Positions 6,108-13,630 are shown, numbered from the stretch's first letter. The stretch: DNA of 13,630 nucleotides from Candidatus Woesearchaeota archaeon (GCA_026394915.1 JAPLZS010000192.1:1943-15572); one strand, 5' to 3'. The notes: generated by a model from the sequence alone, not told the origin. Numbers and translations: made by a program.

Positions 6108-6657
6108 TCTTCTTTTCCTCTATCTTTATTAATTTATATAAAAGGTACATGACTAATATCACAAGTATTGATATAAAGATTATGAGATACACCACATATT
6201 TCTTATAGGTATTATCTGTTTCAGACTGGACTTTGATCACAGAAAACTCTTCGCTGGCAATGCGCTGCTCTTCTTCCGGCCCTTCTGATAATACTGCTTC
6301 AACCTCGAGAGTGTACTTTCCAGGAGGGGTTTCTTTTGGTATCTCTATCCTGCCTATGTCGGATAAATGAGTATCTATTGCAACAGTGACTGTCTTTGTC
6401 GCTATTGTCTGCCCTTCCTCGTCTTTCACATTATAAGACAGATAGACATCCTTCCTTCCAGAAGACCTGTATAGATAAGTATTGACTGTAAAAAGGATAA
6501 AATCGCCTGCAGAGACCTCTTTGAACTGGGCAGGTATCTCTATGCTGATGGCAAGATCAGGATTAGGGCAAGCTTGCGGCAGCATAGCTAATACAAAGAT
6601 GATTGAAAGCAGCATCAGGATGGCTGCTTTACTGCTGGTCTTTAGGTTGCTGCTCAT
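6070..6657 (-). CDS. Single-pass membrane protein with one extracellular beta-sandwich domain
   Basis: The 195-aa product has a signal peptide (hydrophobic 11-27, possible cleavage near A-C-P), an external beta-sandwich domain (about 33-142), a C-terminal TM at about 152-173 and a charged tail. The domain has the layout of archaeal COG1470/CARDB-like surface modules: L-A-I-S-I-E-I-P, D-V-Y-L-S-Y-N-V-K-D-E-E-G, and I-P-K-E-T-P-P-G-K-Y-T-L-E-V. It resembles the last extracellular domain of the preceding 602-aa protein (P-S-D-I-L-P-G-D-Y-V-V), also followed by a TM and an acidic-basic stretch, so the two are probably paralogous at that module. It overlaps the 602-aa gene by 29 nt and the dCache gene by 38 nt. 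Molecular function unknown; a structural partner of its neighbours is plausible. Confidence 0.7.
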   Translation of the reverse strand: MSSNLKTSSKAAILMLLSIIFVLAMLPQACPNPDLAISIEIPAQFKEVSAGDFILFTVNTYLYRSSGRKDVYLSYNVKDEEGQTIATKTVTVAIDTHLSDIGRIEIPKETPPGKYTLEVEAVLSEGPEEEQRIASEEFSVIKVQSETDNTYKKYVVYLIIFISILVILVMYLLYKLIKIEEKKIAYGRKNRDDRD

Positions 6658-8437
6658 TTTTCATCTTCTTGCTCTTTTGTTCTGTCTGGCTGAACTTTGA
6701 TATCTCTTTCAGTATCATTCCATCTTTTTTTATCAGGCGGTCTATCCTTCTCTCCTCATGGATTATTACAAATATCAATATTATTATCAGGACTACAACT
6801 GCAGCTGCAACAGCAATCAGCAGGATGAGTATGCCGTTCTCAGGATTCATGGGCATCTCAATCATAGGTTTCTTCGAGACGCTGAACATGCTGCTTGCGA
6901 CAGCGCTGGATCCATCATAGCTTGCAACTGCAATCACGACATAATCTCCAGGAAGAATATCGCTTGGCAGATAGATCTTCTTTATCATTGCAACCTGGGT
7001 CTCGACATCTGCTGTGCCTGCCTCTTTTACGATTATATTATTGTTAAGATCCTTGATGAACCACTCAATATTCGCTGTGATGCTTCTTGCTTCCTCAAGA
7101 TTGCTGATCTTTAGCCCTGTTACAAGGTTTCCTGCAGGATATATCTCTTCTGAATAGATGTCCATCTCAACATCAAGAAGATTCAGTTCAGACTGGACAT
7201 TTATCACAAATGGGATCTGTATCTTTGTGCTTCCCTGCTCAAGGACAAGCTGGGTCGTGTAGGTATCAGGATTGTTCTCTTCTGTCGGAGCTATCACAAG
7301 CTCCAGATCCTTTGTCTCTCCTGGAGCAAGATCCATTTTATCCCCTATTTTCACAAAACCAATCTTTTCAGTCAAACCTGCGTTTACCTCAAGATCTTTT
7401 TCTGTAGGATTTGAAACTTTTACAATCTCCCTTTCCACCCTGTTCTGCCTTACATCCGCCTTTATTATGGTCGTATCAACTTCAAATCTGCTTTCTGGGG
7501 CATAGATGCTCGAGGCAGGTATGCCGCCGCCGCCCCCTCTTCTTACTGCTGCTTTCTTGTTTGGCGCTGCTGCGGCTGCTGCGCTTGAAGGCTGCTGAAC
7601 AGGCGCAGATGGTGTTTCAGATGGGGTTTCCTCTGATGAATAAGATGAGAAGCCAGTCACATTGAAGACAAGCATGCCTTCTGAATAGTCTACCCTGGTG
7701 CATTCAGAGGCAGGGCATACTGCCCCATCCTTGAGGATCCTTGGATTGTTGAATGAAAGATTATAAAAAGAAAGGGTGGCCTTCTTGTCAAGCCCAGGAA
7801 GCGCTGTCTCATTTATGTATATATAATTAAAGGATATGTTTATGTTGCTGGTTAGGTCAGTATTGCTGCTTATGTTTATTGCCTCTGCAAAGGATATAAT
7901 GCCATAATCTACTTTCTCTATCTTGACATCGCTTATGTTCTGCAGCTCCTGGTCTGACAGGGAATTAAAATCTGTTGTCGAGCCTGAAAAATTAGAGTAA
8001 TTGAGTATGGTGCTCCTGGCCACTACAGAGAGATTATTGCTTTCTGCCCTGTTCTTTGCAGGATCATAGGCATAAAAGGTTATCCAGTTTTTTCCATTGA
8101 ATCCTGCATGCGGAGTGAGTGTCGCTATGCCTGTTGTCTGGTTTATGCTGACTGTGATATTGGCCGGCAATGTGGAATTGAAAGCAAGGGCATCGCCATT
8201 CGGCTCATAGAAATAATAGGAGAGGTATATTTCGCCTGATGTGTCCAGCTCCAATGCCTTGCTGGGGATGCTTGTCCTAAGCATGGGGCTTTCGTCTGAT
8301 ACTGCGAATGAAGCGCTGACTTTATTTATCGTCTTGCCAGTCATTACATGAAACAGGTCTTTGTTTAATCCATACGATGAGAAGATGGCAGCTAATGCAA
8401 TCAGGACTATGACAAGATACCACACTTTTTTATCCAT
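6629..8437 (-). CDS. Large multidomain anchored surface protein
   Basis: The 602-aa product starts with an N-terminal hydrophobic segment (about 5-22; signal peptide or anchor). Next comes a cadherin/Ig-like module with T-G-I-A-T-L-T-P and G-K-N-W-I-T-F-Y-A-Y-D. A central domain has a conserved-looking Cys pair (V-C-P-A-S-E-C) and ends F-N-V-T-G-F-S-S-Y-S. A Pro/Ser/Ala linker with six Ala in a row and a G5 run follows. Then come two NEW3/COG1470-like beta-sandwich domains (N-P-T-E-K-D-L-E-V; L-A-P-G-E-T-K-D-L-E-L-V-I-A-P), a TM helix at about 534-559 and a 43-residue charged cytoplasmic tail. Several N-x-S/T sequons suggest N-glycosylation. The ATG at 8437 lies about 31 bp after a TATA box and has no ribosome site, so the message is probably leaderless. 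The protein resembles DPANN surface proteins of unknown role. Confidence 0.78.
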   Translation of the reverse strand: MDKKVWYLVIVLIALAAIFSSYGLNKDLFHVMTGKTINKVSASFAVSDESPMLRTSIPSKALELDTSGEIYLSYYFYEPNGDALAFNSTLPANITVSINQTTGIATLTPHAGFNGKNWITFYAYDPAKNRAESNNLSVVARSTILNYSNFSGSTTDFNSLSDQELQNISDVKIEKVDYGIISFAEAINISSNTDLTSNINISFNYIYINETALPGLDKKATLSFYNLSFNNPRILKDGAVCPASECTRVDYSEGMLVFNVTGFSSYSSEETPSETPSAPVQQPSSAAAAAAPNKKAAVRRGGGGGIPASSIYAPESRFEVDTTIIKADVRQNRVEREIVKVSNPTEKDLEVNAGLTEKIGFVKIGDKMDLAPGETKDLELVIAPTEENNPDTYTTQLVLEQGSTKIQIPFVINVQSELNLLDVEMDIYSEEIYPAGNLVTGLKISNLEEARSITANIEWFIKDLNNNIIVKEAGTADVETQVAMIKKIYLPSDILPGDYVVIAVASYDGSSAVASSMFSVSKKPMIEMPMNPENGILILLIAVAAAVVVLIIILIFVIIHEERRIDRLIKKDGMILKEISKFSQTEQKSKKMKNEQQPKDQQ

Positions 8438-8463
8438 CTTTTATGAGGTTATTACGGAAAGGC

Positions 8464-8472
8464 ATATAAATA
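8464..8472 (-). promoter_or_regulatory. TATA box for the 602-aa surface protein operon
   Basis: The minus strand reads TATTTATAT, centred about 31 bp before the ATG at 8437. This spacing predicts transcription starting at or within a few bases of the ATG, and no ribosome-binding site is present between, which fits a leaderless mRNA. Confidence 0.6.
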
Positions 8473-8528
8473 GCTTTTGGTCAGATGCGCCTTTCTGCAA
8501 TCATATGATTGATGCGAGATTGATATAA

Positions 8529-8606
8529 TAAAAACTCGCCGCTCGTCGCTATCCACGGGCTAAAGCCCGTGGTTTTACGCTCCTCGTACTAAAAGGCGAG
8601 TTTTTA
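8529..8606. repeat. Nested palindromic element A, IS200/IS605-end-like
   Basis: Outer arms TAAAAACTCGCC (8529-8540) and GGCGAGTTTTTA (8595-8606) are perfect 12-bp inverted repeats. Inside them CCACGGGC (8553-8560) and GCCCGTGG (8565-8572) form an 8-9-bp hairpin around TAAA. The minus-strand GGGCTTTAGCCC core resembles the subterminal hairpins of IS200/IS605 transposons. No transposase is present, so this would be a remnant or a non-autonomous miniature element. It lies in the 224-bp gap between two minus-strand surface genes and could also act as a terminator or leader structure. Confidence 0.6.
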
Positions 8607-8609
8607 GTC

Positions 8610-8661
8610 TTGAAAATTGCGCACTGAAGTGCGGGGTTTTAAACCCTTGCACAATTTTCAA
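8610..8661. repeat. Nested palindromic element B, next to element A
   Basis: Outer arms TTGAAAATTG (8610-8619) and CAATTTTCAA (8652-8661) are perfect; the pairing continues with one mismatch. Inside are a small hairpin CGCACT-GA-AGTGCG (8620-8633) and GGGTTTTAAACCC (8634-8646). The right arm directly abuts the stop codon of the 110-codon secreted-protein frame (8664-8662), so transcripts of that gene end in this structure. Probably part of the same mobile or regulatory unit as element A. Confidence 0.6.
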
Positions 8662-8982
8662 TCAGGAAAACCAGGGAAAAAACTTCAAGAATATGCCCTT
8701 GAACAATGAGATTAAATCCGGAAATCCTGAATCCATGCCAGGGCCGACTGCAGCGCCTGTTATGCCTGGAATCTTTCCAGGAGCGCCAGCACCAGATACG
8801 CTTGCATTGATTCTGTCTGCATTGCTTTCATTGATCTTTTCATTGGCCCCTTCTGCAACAACAAAATACCCTGTGATGCTGCTGGAAGCAGCATGCGCTG
8901 CGCCGGGCAGGATAAGAGATATGAATATTGCTGCTGCAGCAAATGCGACAAATGCGGCAAATACTGATTGCTTGGATTTCAT
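8662..8982 (-). CDS. Small secreted protein of unknown function
   Basis: With a start at ATG 8982 (M-K-S-K-Q-S) the product is 106 aa. A long alanine-rich signal peptide ends at an A-H-A/A site, a typical signal peptidase I pattern. The mature part of about 70 aa begins S-S-S-I-T-G-Y-F-V-V, has a low-complexity Asn/Ala/Gly/Pro middle and ends in a hydrophobic, aromatic segment L-I-S-L-F-K-G-I-F-L-K-F-F-P-W-F-S that could lie on or in the membrane. The frame could also start at 8994 or 8991, but those lie too close to the TATA elements. I do not recognise a family. It sits between two anchored surface proteins, so an envelope role is likely. The stop codon is flush with a palindromic element, which might have replaced the original 3' end. 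Confidence 0.6.
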   Translation of the reverse strand: MKSKQSVFAAFVAFAAAAIFISLILPGAAHAASSSITGYFVVAEGANEKINESNADRINASVSGAGAPGKIPGITGAAVGPGMDSGFPDLISLFKGIFLKFFPWFS

Positions 8983-9000
8983 GGTATACATCATATAACA

Positions 9001-9022
9001 TTATATAAAAAGAATATAAAAA
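9001..9022 (-). promoter_or_regulatory. Twin TATA-like boxes for the small secreted protein
   Basis: The minus strand carries TTTATATTC (about 9012-9020) and TTTTTATATAA (9001-9011) immediately after the stop of the upstream gene. Starts predicted 25-30 bp downstream fall near 8982-8990, giving a leaderless or very short-leader message for the ATG at 8982. Confidence 0.45.
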
Positions 9023-9023
9023 T

Positions 9024-9596
9024 TTACTGCTTTTTCCTGCGCCTGATCCTGAATATCAGGAAGATTATGATCATCAAGGCAATGACTGCTCCTGCAATAA
9101 TGCCTGCAATGAGCATTGTGTTTGTCTTCTCTGGCGCTGGCTTCGGAGGGATCTGCATGTTCTCCCTTGTCCTGGAATCGACGACTTCCACATTTATCTC
9201 AGGAGTGCAGTACACGCCCATTACAGCGGCTCCTTCAGGATTATTTGCTTTCCTGCAGCTTACGCAGAAGTTTTCTGTGTGCTTTCCTGGCTCTGCTGTT
9301 GCCGGCGCTGTGACTGTACCAAGAACGACTGTGCTTTTCCCAGGAGCAATCTCCAATGGGCCTGGATTATCAAACTCAATGATGAGGTCAGACACATTCT
9401 TAAGCACATAGCTGCAGAACATGTTCTCTGGCTCATCTGAACTGAGCTGTATCTGGAACCTGAATCTTCCTGACTCTCCCCTGAGCAGCTGAATCAATGA
9501 CGGGACAGGTGTTTCAACGCCGAAGGCTGCATAAACTGCAGAGACAATAAGCAATGAGATGATGACTATTACGCCTGCTAAAAATATCTTTTTCAT
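9024..9596 (-). CDS. Single-pass membrane protein with NEW3/CARDB-like external domain
   Basis: The frame is open from 9632, but ATG 9596 is chosen: GAGGTGA (plus-strand 9601-9607) lies 4 nt upstream and the protein then starts with a clean signal peptide M-K-K-I-F-L-A-G ending V-Y-A. The mature protein has one beta-sandwich domain with L-E-I-A-P-G-K-S-T-V-V-L-G-T-V-T-A-P and A-E-P-G-K-H-T, the style of NEW3/COG1470 modules. It has four Cys (F-C-S, F-C-V-S-C, V-Y-C), suggesting disulfides. A Pro-rich stalk (I-P-P-K-P-A-P-E-K) leads to a TM at about 160-182 and a short R-I-R-R-R-K-K-Q tail. Length is about 190 aa. It follows the giant surface protein, which lacks its own anchor, so it might tether it (inference). 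Function unknown. Confidence 0.7.
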   Translation of the reverse strand: MKKIFLAGVIVIISLLIVSAVYAAFGVETPVPSLIQLLRGESGRFRFQIQLSSDEPENMFCSYVLKNVSDLIIEFDNPGPLEIAPGKSTVVLGTVTAPATAEPGKHTENFCVSCRKANNPEGAAVMGVYCTPEINVEVVDSRTRENMQIPPKPAPEKTNTMLIAGIIAGAVIALMIIIFLIFRIRRRKKQ

Positions 9597-9663
9597 TCGT
9601 TCACCTCTTTGAAGCTGAAATGATCCTGCCAAAAATCCTGCGGGTTACAGATCAGCGAATCAT

Positions 9664-9674
9664 GATTTATAATT
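9664..9674 (-). promoter_or_regulatory. Possible TATA box for the single-pass membrane protein gene
   Basis: The minus strand reads AATTATAAATC, overlapping the stop of the giant upstream gene. It would give a transcript start near 9640 and a leader of about 45 nt containing GAGGTGA. Read-through from the giant gene is equally possible. Confidence 0.35.
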
Positions 9675-12600
9675 AACGCTTTGCTGTCACATAAGTTATA
9701 TTCAATGAATATGTTCCTGCTGCCAAGCCTGTTGGAGCAATATGCCAATATGTGGGCATTGTCTCATTCTGGGATCCGTCATTGCATGCGTCTGTGATGC
9801 ATCTCTGAAGCCCTGTTGAATAGTTGAAGGACTGGAGAGGGCCTGCTATTGCAGAAGACGCAAGATTTCCTGAATCTGCGTCTCTTGCATTGTCATCATC
9901 GATCTCCAGGTCAGTGCCGTTGAGTTTCCATGTGTTTGACGGCCCTTTTGTAGCATTTGTGGAATTCCACTGTATGTTCAGCACTACATTGCCCCAGTTT
10001 GTCATTGTATAAGCATTTGTTCCTGCGCTCCATGTGTTGACCTTTATGTCTGATCCTCCAAGAGTTATCAATGAGGAATAGTTCACAGATGTGAGCGCTG
10101 AGTATATCCACGTTCCGTTGGCATTGGCATCTCCTGCTGAATCCGGCCTCTGGCCTGCCTGGTCAGTGACATTCACATAATATGCGTATGATGTGCTGTT
10201 TGCAACCCAGAACTGCATTGTGCTGTTCCCTGCAGTGAGGTTTGTGGAAAGATTGTACCTGCAGTTTGAGTTGGTTCTTGTGACTTTCTCCATTGTCCAT
10301 GTGTAGTTATACTGCGTGGGTGTGCATTTTGAATCAGAGAAATTGTAGGCGCACATGTATATCTTTGCCAATCCGTCTCCTGTTGTGTCGCAGTCATTGT
10401 CAAGGTCAGTTGCGTTTATCTGCATTGCTATGTTTGTCGCGTTTGAGTGCGTCTGTGGGGTTATGGAGCATCCTGCTCTTGTGGTGTCCAGGGAGCAGTT
10501 CATGTATCCTGTTGAATCTCCTATGCTGACTGAGGTTATATCAGGCAGGTTGTCTGTCAGGTTGAACTCTGCATTAAGGGCTGTCCTGTTTGCTGATGAA
10601 AGCGGGCTTGCGCCTGCTGACACATTGTCAACTGCCCAGACAGTGACATAGACCATCTTGTTTGCCCATCCGCTGCTCATGCCGCTCGTTCCCCATGGGA
10701 TTGTTGTTGAGAAGAAATCATCATCTCCTGCATAGCCTGAGACTGTCTGTTCTGTCAATACATCATTGCCTCCTGCTGTTGTTCCTGCTATCACATGATA
10801 AGTTATCGTGTCTCCCTCTGCATCTGTTGAATTTGTCCAGTTGAGGTATGGCGTGTCGTCATGGGTGTTGTTCCATGTCTGGTTGTCTGTTGTGTTTATT
10901 GTGAAGTTTGAAGGCGATGTCGGGATTGTGTTGTATAATATGAATGTCTCATTCTTCCTGCTCTCGTTTGCTCCGACGCTGTCATCTGCCCACATCTGGA
11001 CAAGGATTGTGCTGTTGAATGTGCTGCCTGAGATGCTTGTGTTGAATGATATTCCTGTTGTAAGAGAGGTCCCTGTTGCAGGATTTGCGACCTGTCCTGT
11101 GAAGTATGTTGCATCGCCGTATGTCATATTCCCGACCCTGAGGTTGTGCACAATGGTGTCAGCAGGGCAGTGGTCTTTTCCTGCTGTCGTGTCTGCGTCT
11201 GTTGCAGCTGTCCACTGGTATTTCTCGACTGTCCCGTTTATGTGAGTCTTTGCTGCGCCTGTCGAGCTTGCCTTGATCGTTGTCGAGCCTGTCGGAAGGG
11301 AATTGTTGAGGCTGAAGTTGTAGCAGTAGATGTTTGCTGATGCAAGAGGGTTTGCTGCATTGTCGATTGACCTTGCAGCAACAACAAACTGTATCACAGA
11401 AGAGCCGTTATGGGCATATGTTGAGTTTGAGATGTTGTAATAAGGCGTTGTAAGAGCAGATGAATTGCCGTACAGGTCTACTATGTTGCAGTCTGCCAAC
11501 GCATTTGCGACTTCATTCTGGCCGTCATTCAGGTCTGTCTGCAGGTCTGAACATGACTTTGATGTGCTTATGCACAGCTTTGTCTTGACTGCATTGCCGT
11601 CTGAATCTGTCCCGTTTGTCCAGTTGAGATAAGGCCCGTAGCGGTAGTCCATGTGCGTGTTGTTGTTTGTCTGGTCCCACTGGTCTGGCTGGCTTGCGCA
11701 GTTCCTTCCATTGTCCTGGATCGAGAAGTTGCTTGGATCAGCTGGCGGCTGGTTTCCGCCGCTCACTGTGCAGCTCACATTGATATTATCCTGATAAGGA
11801 TCATTGTCAGAAGTGACATTGAACAATGCTGAGAATGTCCCTGCGCTTGCATCATCGCAGCTGAAGTTTATTGCATTTGACTGCCCGTGTATCAGGTCAA
11901 GCGTGTCATCCCATTGTTTTGCTATTGTTGTGCAGTTTCCTGGAACAGGGAGGCAGCTAACTTTTATGTTGTTATTGATCCCAATCGAGTCTATTCTTGC
12001 AGAGTTGTTCACGTTTCCTGCATCCTGCGTGCCTGAGCCTAAGTTGAGCGAAGATATATTGAATGATGCATTCACATCCCTCATGTCGCAGCTTACCGAC
12101 ATGTTCTCCAGCAGAGGGTCCTCGTCAGATTTAACAGTGAAAACTGCTGTGAAATTGCCTGGATTTGTTGAGCTGCAGCTGAAGTTCAGCACATTCGGCT
12201 GGTCAAGCGTAAGGTCAGCTGTATCATCCCAGTTCTCTGTTATTGCTGTGCAGTTCCCGGGAGTCGCAAGGCATGCCACAACAACATTGCTGTTGATGCC
12301 TTTTGAGTCAACCCTGTCAGAAGCGTTAACGTTTGAAGAATATCTGTTTCCGATTCCAAGATTGAGAGATGATGCGTTGAATGATATGTTTGATATTGAA
12401 AAGGAGTTTGCGCTGCTTATTCCCAGATTGGTCGCATTGTCTGTGCAGTTCGCATTCCAGACATAATTCCCGTAATTGAGGTTGATTGTAAGGTTAGCGA
12501 CTGTGTTGTTTGATATGTTCATTATGAATGTGTTGTTCCTTGTGCCGTTTATGGATATGTTGCATTTCATGTCTGTTGACCAGTCATCAGTCGGCCTCCA

Positions 12601-13630
12601 TGTGAAGTTTATTGTTATGTTCGTATTGGTCTTGTTGCCGTTCACCATTGTGACAGGCGTCACAGTAGGGCCTGTCCTGTCCACTATCAGCAGCCTGTTT
12701 ACTGTCTGATTGGCCTTATAGACTGTGGAATTATCTGTGCAGTTTATGGTCCAGTTGTATTTGCCCTCCCTGAGGTTAGTGAATGTGAAGCTGTTCAGGG
12801 AATTGTTCGTTATCGTGGTGTTTGACGTGTTAAGGGCGTTGTTGAACCATAAAGAGCAGTTCATGAATCCTGTGTCGTCCTGCGGGGTGTATGTGAAATT
12901 TATCACAGCAGAGTTATTGTAGGTGTTGTTAAGAGGGTTTCCTGTTGTTATTGCGGGGAAATTGTTGTCAGGCCTTGAGATGAATATATTATCGAATAAT
13001 GTAGAGAAGAACTGGATCACTGATGTGGTGCCTGCATCAAGCGCGCTGTACAATCCTATGTTAGTGACAGTGTAAGTGGTGCATGTTGAACCCCATGCAT
13101 TTGCATTTGAGGCATAAGAGAGTATTGATGATTTATTGGCGACAAGCCATGTATTGTTCACGACTCTTGGCGCGCGATTGTTCACTATCTCCAGCATCTT
13201 GTAGTTCGCACTCACAGTAGTAGGGCACAGTTGCGAGCTGTTTCCCTTGAGAGACATGCAGAGATAGAGCTTTCTGTTGGCTGTTCCGCAGAATGTGCCG
13301 TATATTGTTGTGCCTGAAAGGCCTACGTGCGGCGCGTTTATGTAGAAGCTCATTCCTATTGATGCCTTATCTTTTTCTGTTATTCCGCTGCCAAGCTGGG
13401 TTCCTGTCCAGTTGGTGTACACAGAGTGGTTCTCATTGTCTTCATTGGCAAGCGATTGTATGGTTATGTTGCCAGAGCCGGCTGGATTGCCGACTGTTGA
13501 CACATTTGTGAATGTAGCGGCAGTTGACTGGGCATCATCCTCGCAGGTATGATATCCGACTAGCAGTGTACTGCTCCAGGAATCACGCGCGCTTGGGTTT
13601 GCAGTGAATGTCGAGTTCATTACATCCTCT
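9673..13630 (-). CDS. Giant Asn/Thr/Ser-rich extracellular protein with Ig/FN3-like repeats (5' end outside window)
   Basis: The first ATG in the window is at 13620, but the frame stays open upstream and there is no signal peptide, so the true start is probably beyond the edge. The visible 1315 residues hold, numbered from that ATG: a lectin/LamG-like segment (about 1-215); Ig-like domains with N-C-S-L-W-F-N and N-W-T-I-N-C-T-D (about 225-410); two tandem copies of a roughly 103-aa domain (412-619); FN3-like domains with P-Y-L-N-W-T-N (from about 630 and 904); and a final domain from about 1188 (W-G-N-V-V-L-N, D-A-D-S-G-N, M-P-T-Y-W-H-I). Dozens of N-x-S/T sequons imply heavy N-glycosylation. 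There is no C-terminal TM or sorting signal; it ends V-T-A-K-R. Best read as a surface adhesin or envelope glycoprotein; no enzymatic motif is seen. Confidence 0.8.
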   Translation of the reverse strand, partial: EDVMNSTFTANPSARDSWSSTLLVGYHTCEDDAQSTAATFTNVSTVGNPAGSGNITIQSLANEDNENHSVYTNWTGTQLGSGITEKDKASIGMSFYINAPHVGLSGTTIYGTFCGTANRKLYLCMSLKGNSSQLCPTTVSANYKMLEIVNNRAPRVVNNTWLVANKSSILSYASNANAWGSTCTTYTVTNIGLYSALDAGTTSVIQFFSTLFDNIFISRPDNNFPAITTGNPLNNTYNNSAVINFTYTPQDDTGFMNCSLWFNNALNTSNTTITNNSLNSFTFTNLREGKYNWTINCTDNSTVYKANQTVNRLLIVDRTGPTVTPVTMVNGNKTNTNITINFTWRPTDDWSTDMKCNISINGTRNNTFIMNISNNTVANLTINLNYGNYVWNANCTDNATNLGISSANSFSISNISFNASSLNLGIGNRYSSNVNASDRVDSKGINSNVVVACLATPGNCTAITENWDDTADLTLDQPNVLNFSCSSTNPGNFTAVFTVKSDEDPLLENMSVSCDMRDVNASFNISSLNLGSGTQDAGNVNNSARIDSIGINNNIKVSCLPVPGNCTTIAKQWDDTLDLIHGQSNAINFSCDDASAGTFSALFNVTSDNDPYQDNINVSCTVSGGNQPPADPSNFSIQDNGRNCASQPDQWDQTNNNTHMDYRYGPYLNWTNGTDSDGNAVKTKLCISTSKSCSDLQTDLNDGQNEVANALADCNIVDLYGNSSALTTPYYNISNSTYAHNGSSVIQFVVAARSIDNAANPLASANIYCYNFSLNNSLPTGSTTIKASSTGAAKTHINGTVEKYQWTAATDADTTAGKDHCPADTIVHNLRVGNMTYGDATYFTGQVANPATGTSLTTGISFNTSISGSTFNSTILVQMWADDSVGANESRKNETFILYNTIPTSPSNFTINTTDNQTWNNTHDDTPYLNWTNSTDAEGDTITYHVIAGTTAGGNDVLTEQTVSGYAGDDDFFSTTIPWGTSGMSSGWANKMVYVTVWAVDNVSAGASPLSSANRTALNAEFNLTDNLPDITSVSIGDSTGYMNCSLDTTRAGCSITPQTHSNATNIAMQINATDLDNDCDTTGDGLAKIYMCAYNFSDSKCTPTQYNYTWTMEKVTRTNSNCRYNLSTNLTAGNSTMQFWVANSTSYAYYVNVTDQAGQRPDSAGDANANGTWIYSALTSVNYSSLITLGGSDIKVNTWSAGTNAYTMTNWGNVVLNIQWNSTNATKGPSNTWKLNGTDLEIDDDNARDADSGNLASSAIAGPLQSFNYSTGLQRCITDACNDGSQNETMPTYWHIAPTGLAAGTYSLNITYVTAKR
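11764..12387 (-). repeat. Tandem duplicated domain inside the giant surface protein
   Basis: Two copies of a unit of about 103 residues lie head to tail (12387-12073 and 12069-11764). Shared landmarks are S-S-L-N-L-G, N-V-N, D-S-x-G-I-N, P-G-N-C-T, W-D-D-T-x-D-L, N-F-S-C and N-x-x-V-S-C. By eye about half of the residues are identical. The paired Cys positions are kept, suggesting a disulfide-stabilised beta-sandwich in each copy. Confidence 0.8.

Noticed and set aside
8529..8661. CRISPR-like repeats
   Set aside because: The units are palindromic and different from each other, with no repeated unit plus spacer periodicity.
9673..13630. Long plus-strand open frames opposite the giant gene, such as 11804-12466
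   Set aside because: They are antisense shadows of a continuous 1315-codon frame, with no recognisable domains or ribosome sites.

Overview
The window looks like a piece of an archaeal genome, most likely a DPANN-type lineage (Woesearchaeota/Pacearchaeota-like). The reasons are TATA-box promoters at archaeal spacing, GGTGA/GGAGG ribosome-binding sites, some apparently leaderless starts, an Lhr-type helicase fragment, a lysine-rich protein carrying an EF-Tu-domain-2-like module, and a long run of Asn/Thr/Ser-rich surface proteins. The lineage is my inference from protein style; there is no rRNA or other marker here.

Left part (1-920): the N-terminal end of an Lhr-like superfamily 2 helicase leaves the window on the minus strand. 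A divergent promoter region separates it from a plus-strand gene for a small basic-tailed translation-factor-like protein. A non-coding stretch of about 375 bases follows (921-1296). It holds a T-rich run, a large nested stem-loop, a 12-bp-arm palindrome, and then the promoter of the next operon.

Middle part (1170-4985): an anaerobic deoxyribonucleotide module, in the order nrdR (repressor), nrdD (class III ribonucleotide reductase), a CPKC redoxin, nrdG (radical-SAM activase). The nrdR promoter carries two 16-bp sites that each match the NrdR-box consensus at 13 of 16 positions. They start 32 bp apart, the helical phasing known for tandem NrdR boxes, so the module appears to be autoregulated by a typically bacterial repressor. 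The nrdD reading frame is broken: about 22 conserved residues before the active-site CC motif are absent and the frame shifts there, although the second half, including the glycyl-radical site, is intact.

Right part (5034-13630): six minus-strand genes, all predicted to be membrane-bound or exported. Transcription runs right to left: a giant Asn/Thr-rich extracellular protein (its start lies outside the window), a single-pass protein with one beta-sandwich domain, a short secreted protein, a 602-aa multidomain anchored surface protein, a 195-aa paralogue of its last domain, and a two-TM dCache sensor-like protein with no output domain. The last three overlap by 29 and 38 nt and are probably translationally coupled. 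Two nested inverted repeats with IS200/IS605-end-like hairpins sit between the small secreted protein and the 602-aa protein. The group reads as a cell-surface locus (adhesion, envelope or sensing); its exact function cannot be named from sequence alone.
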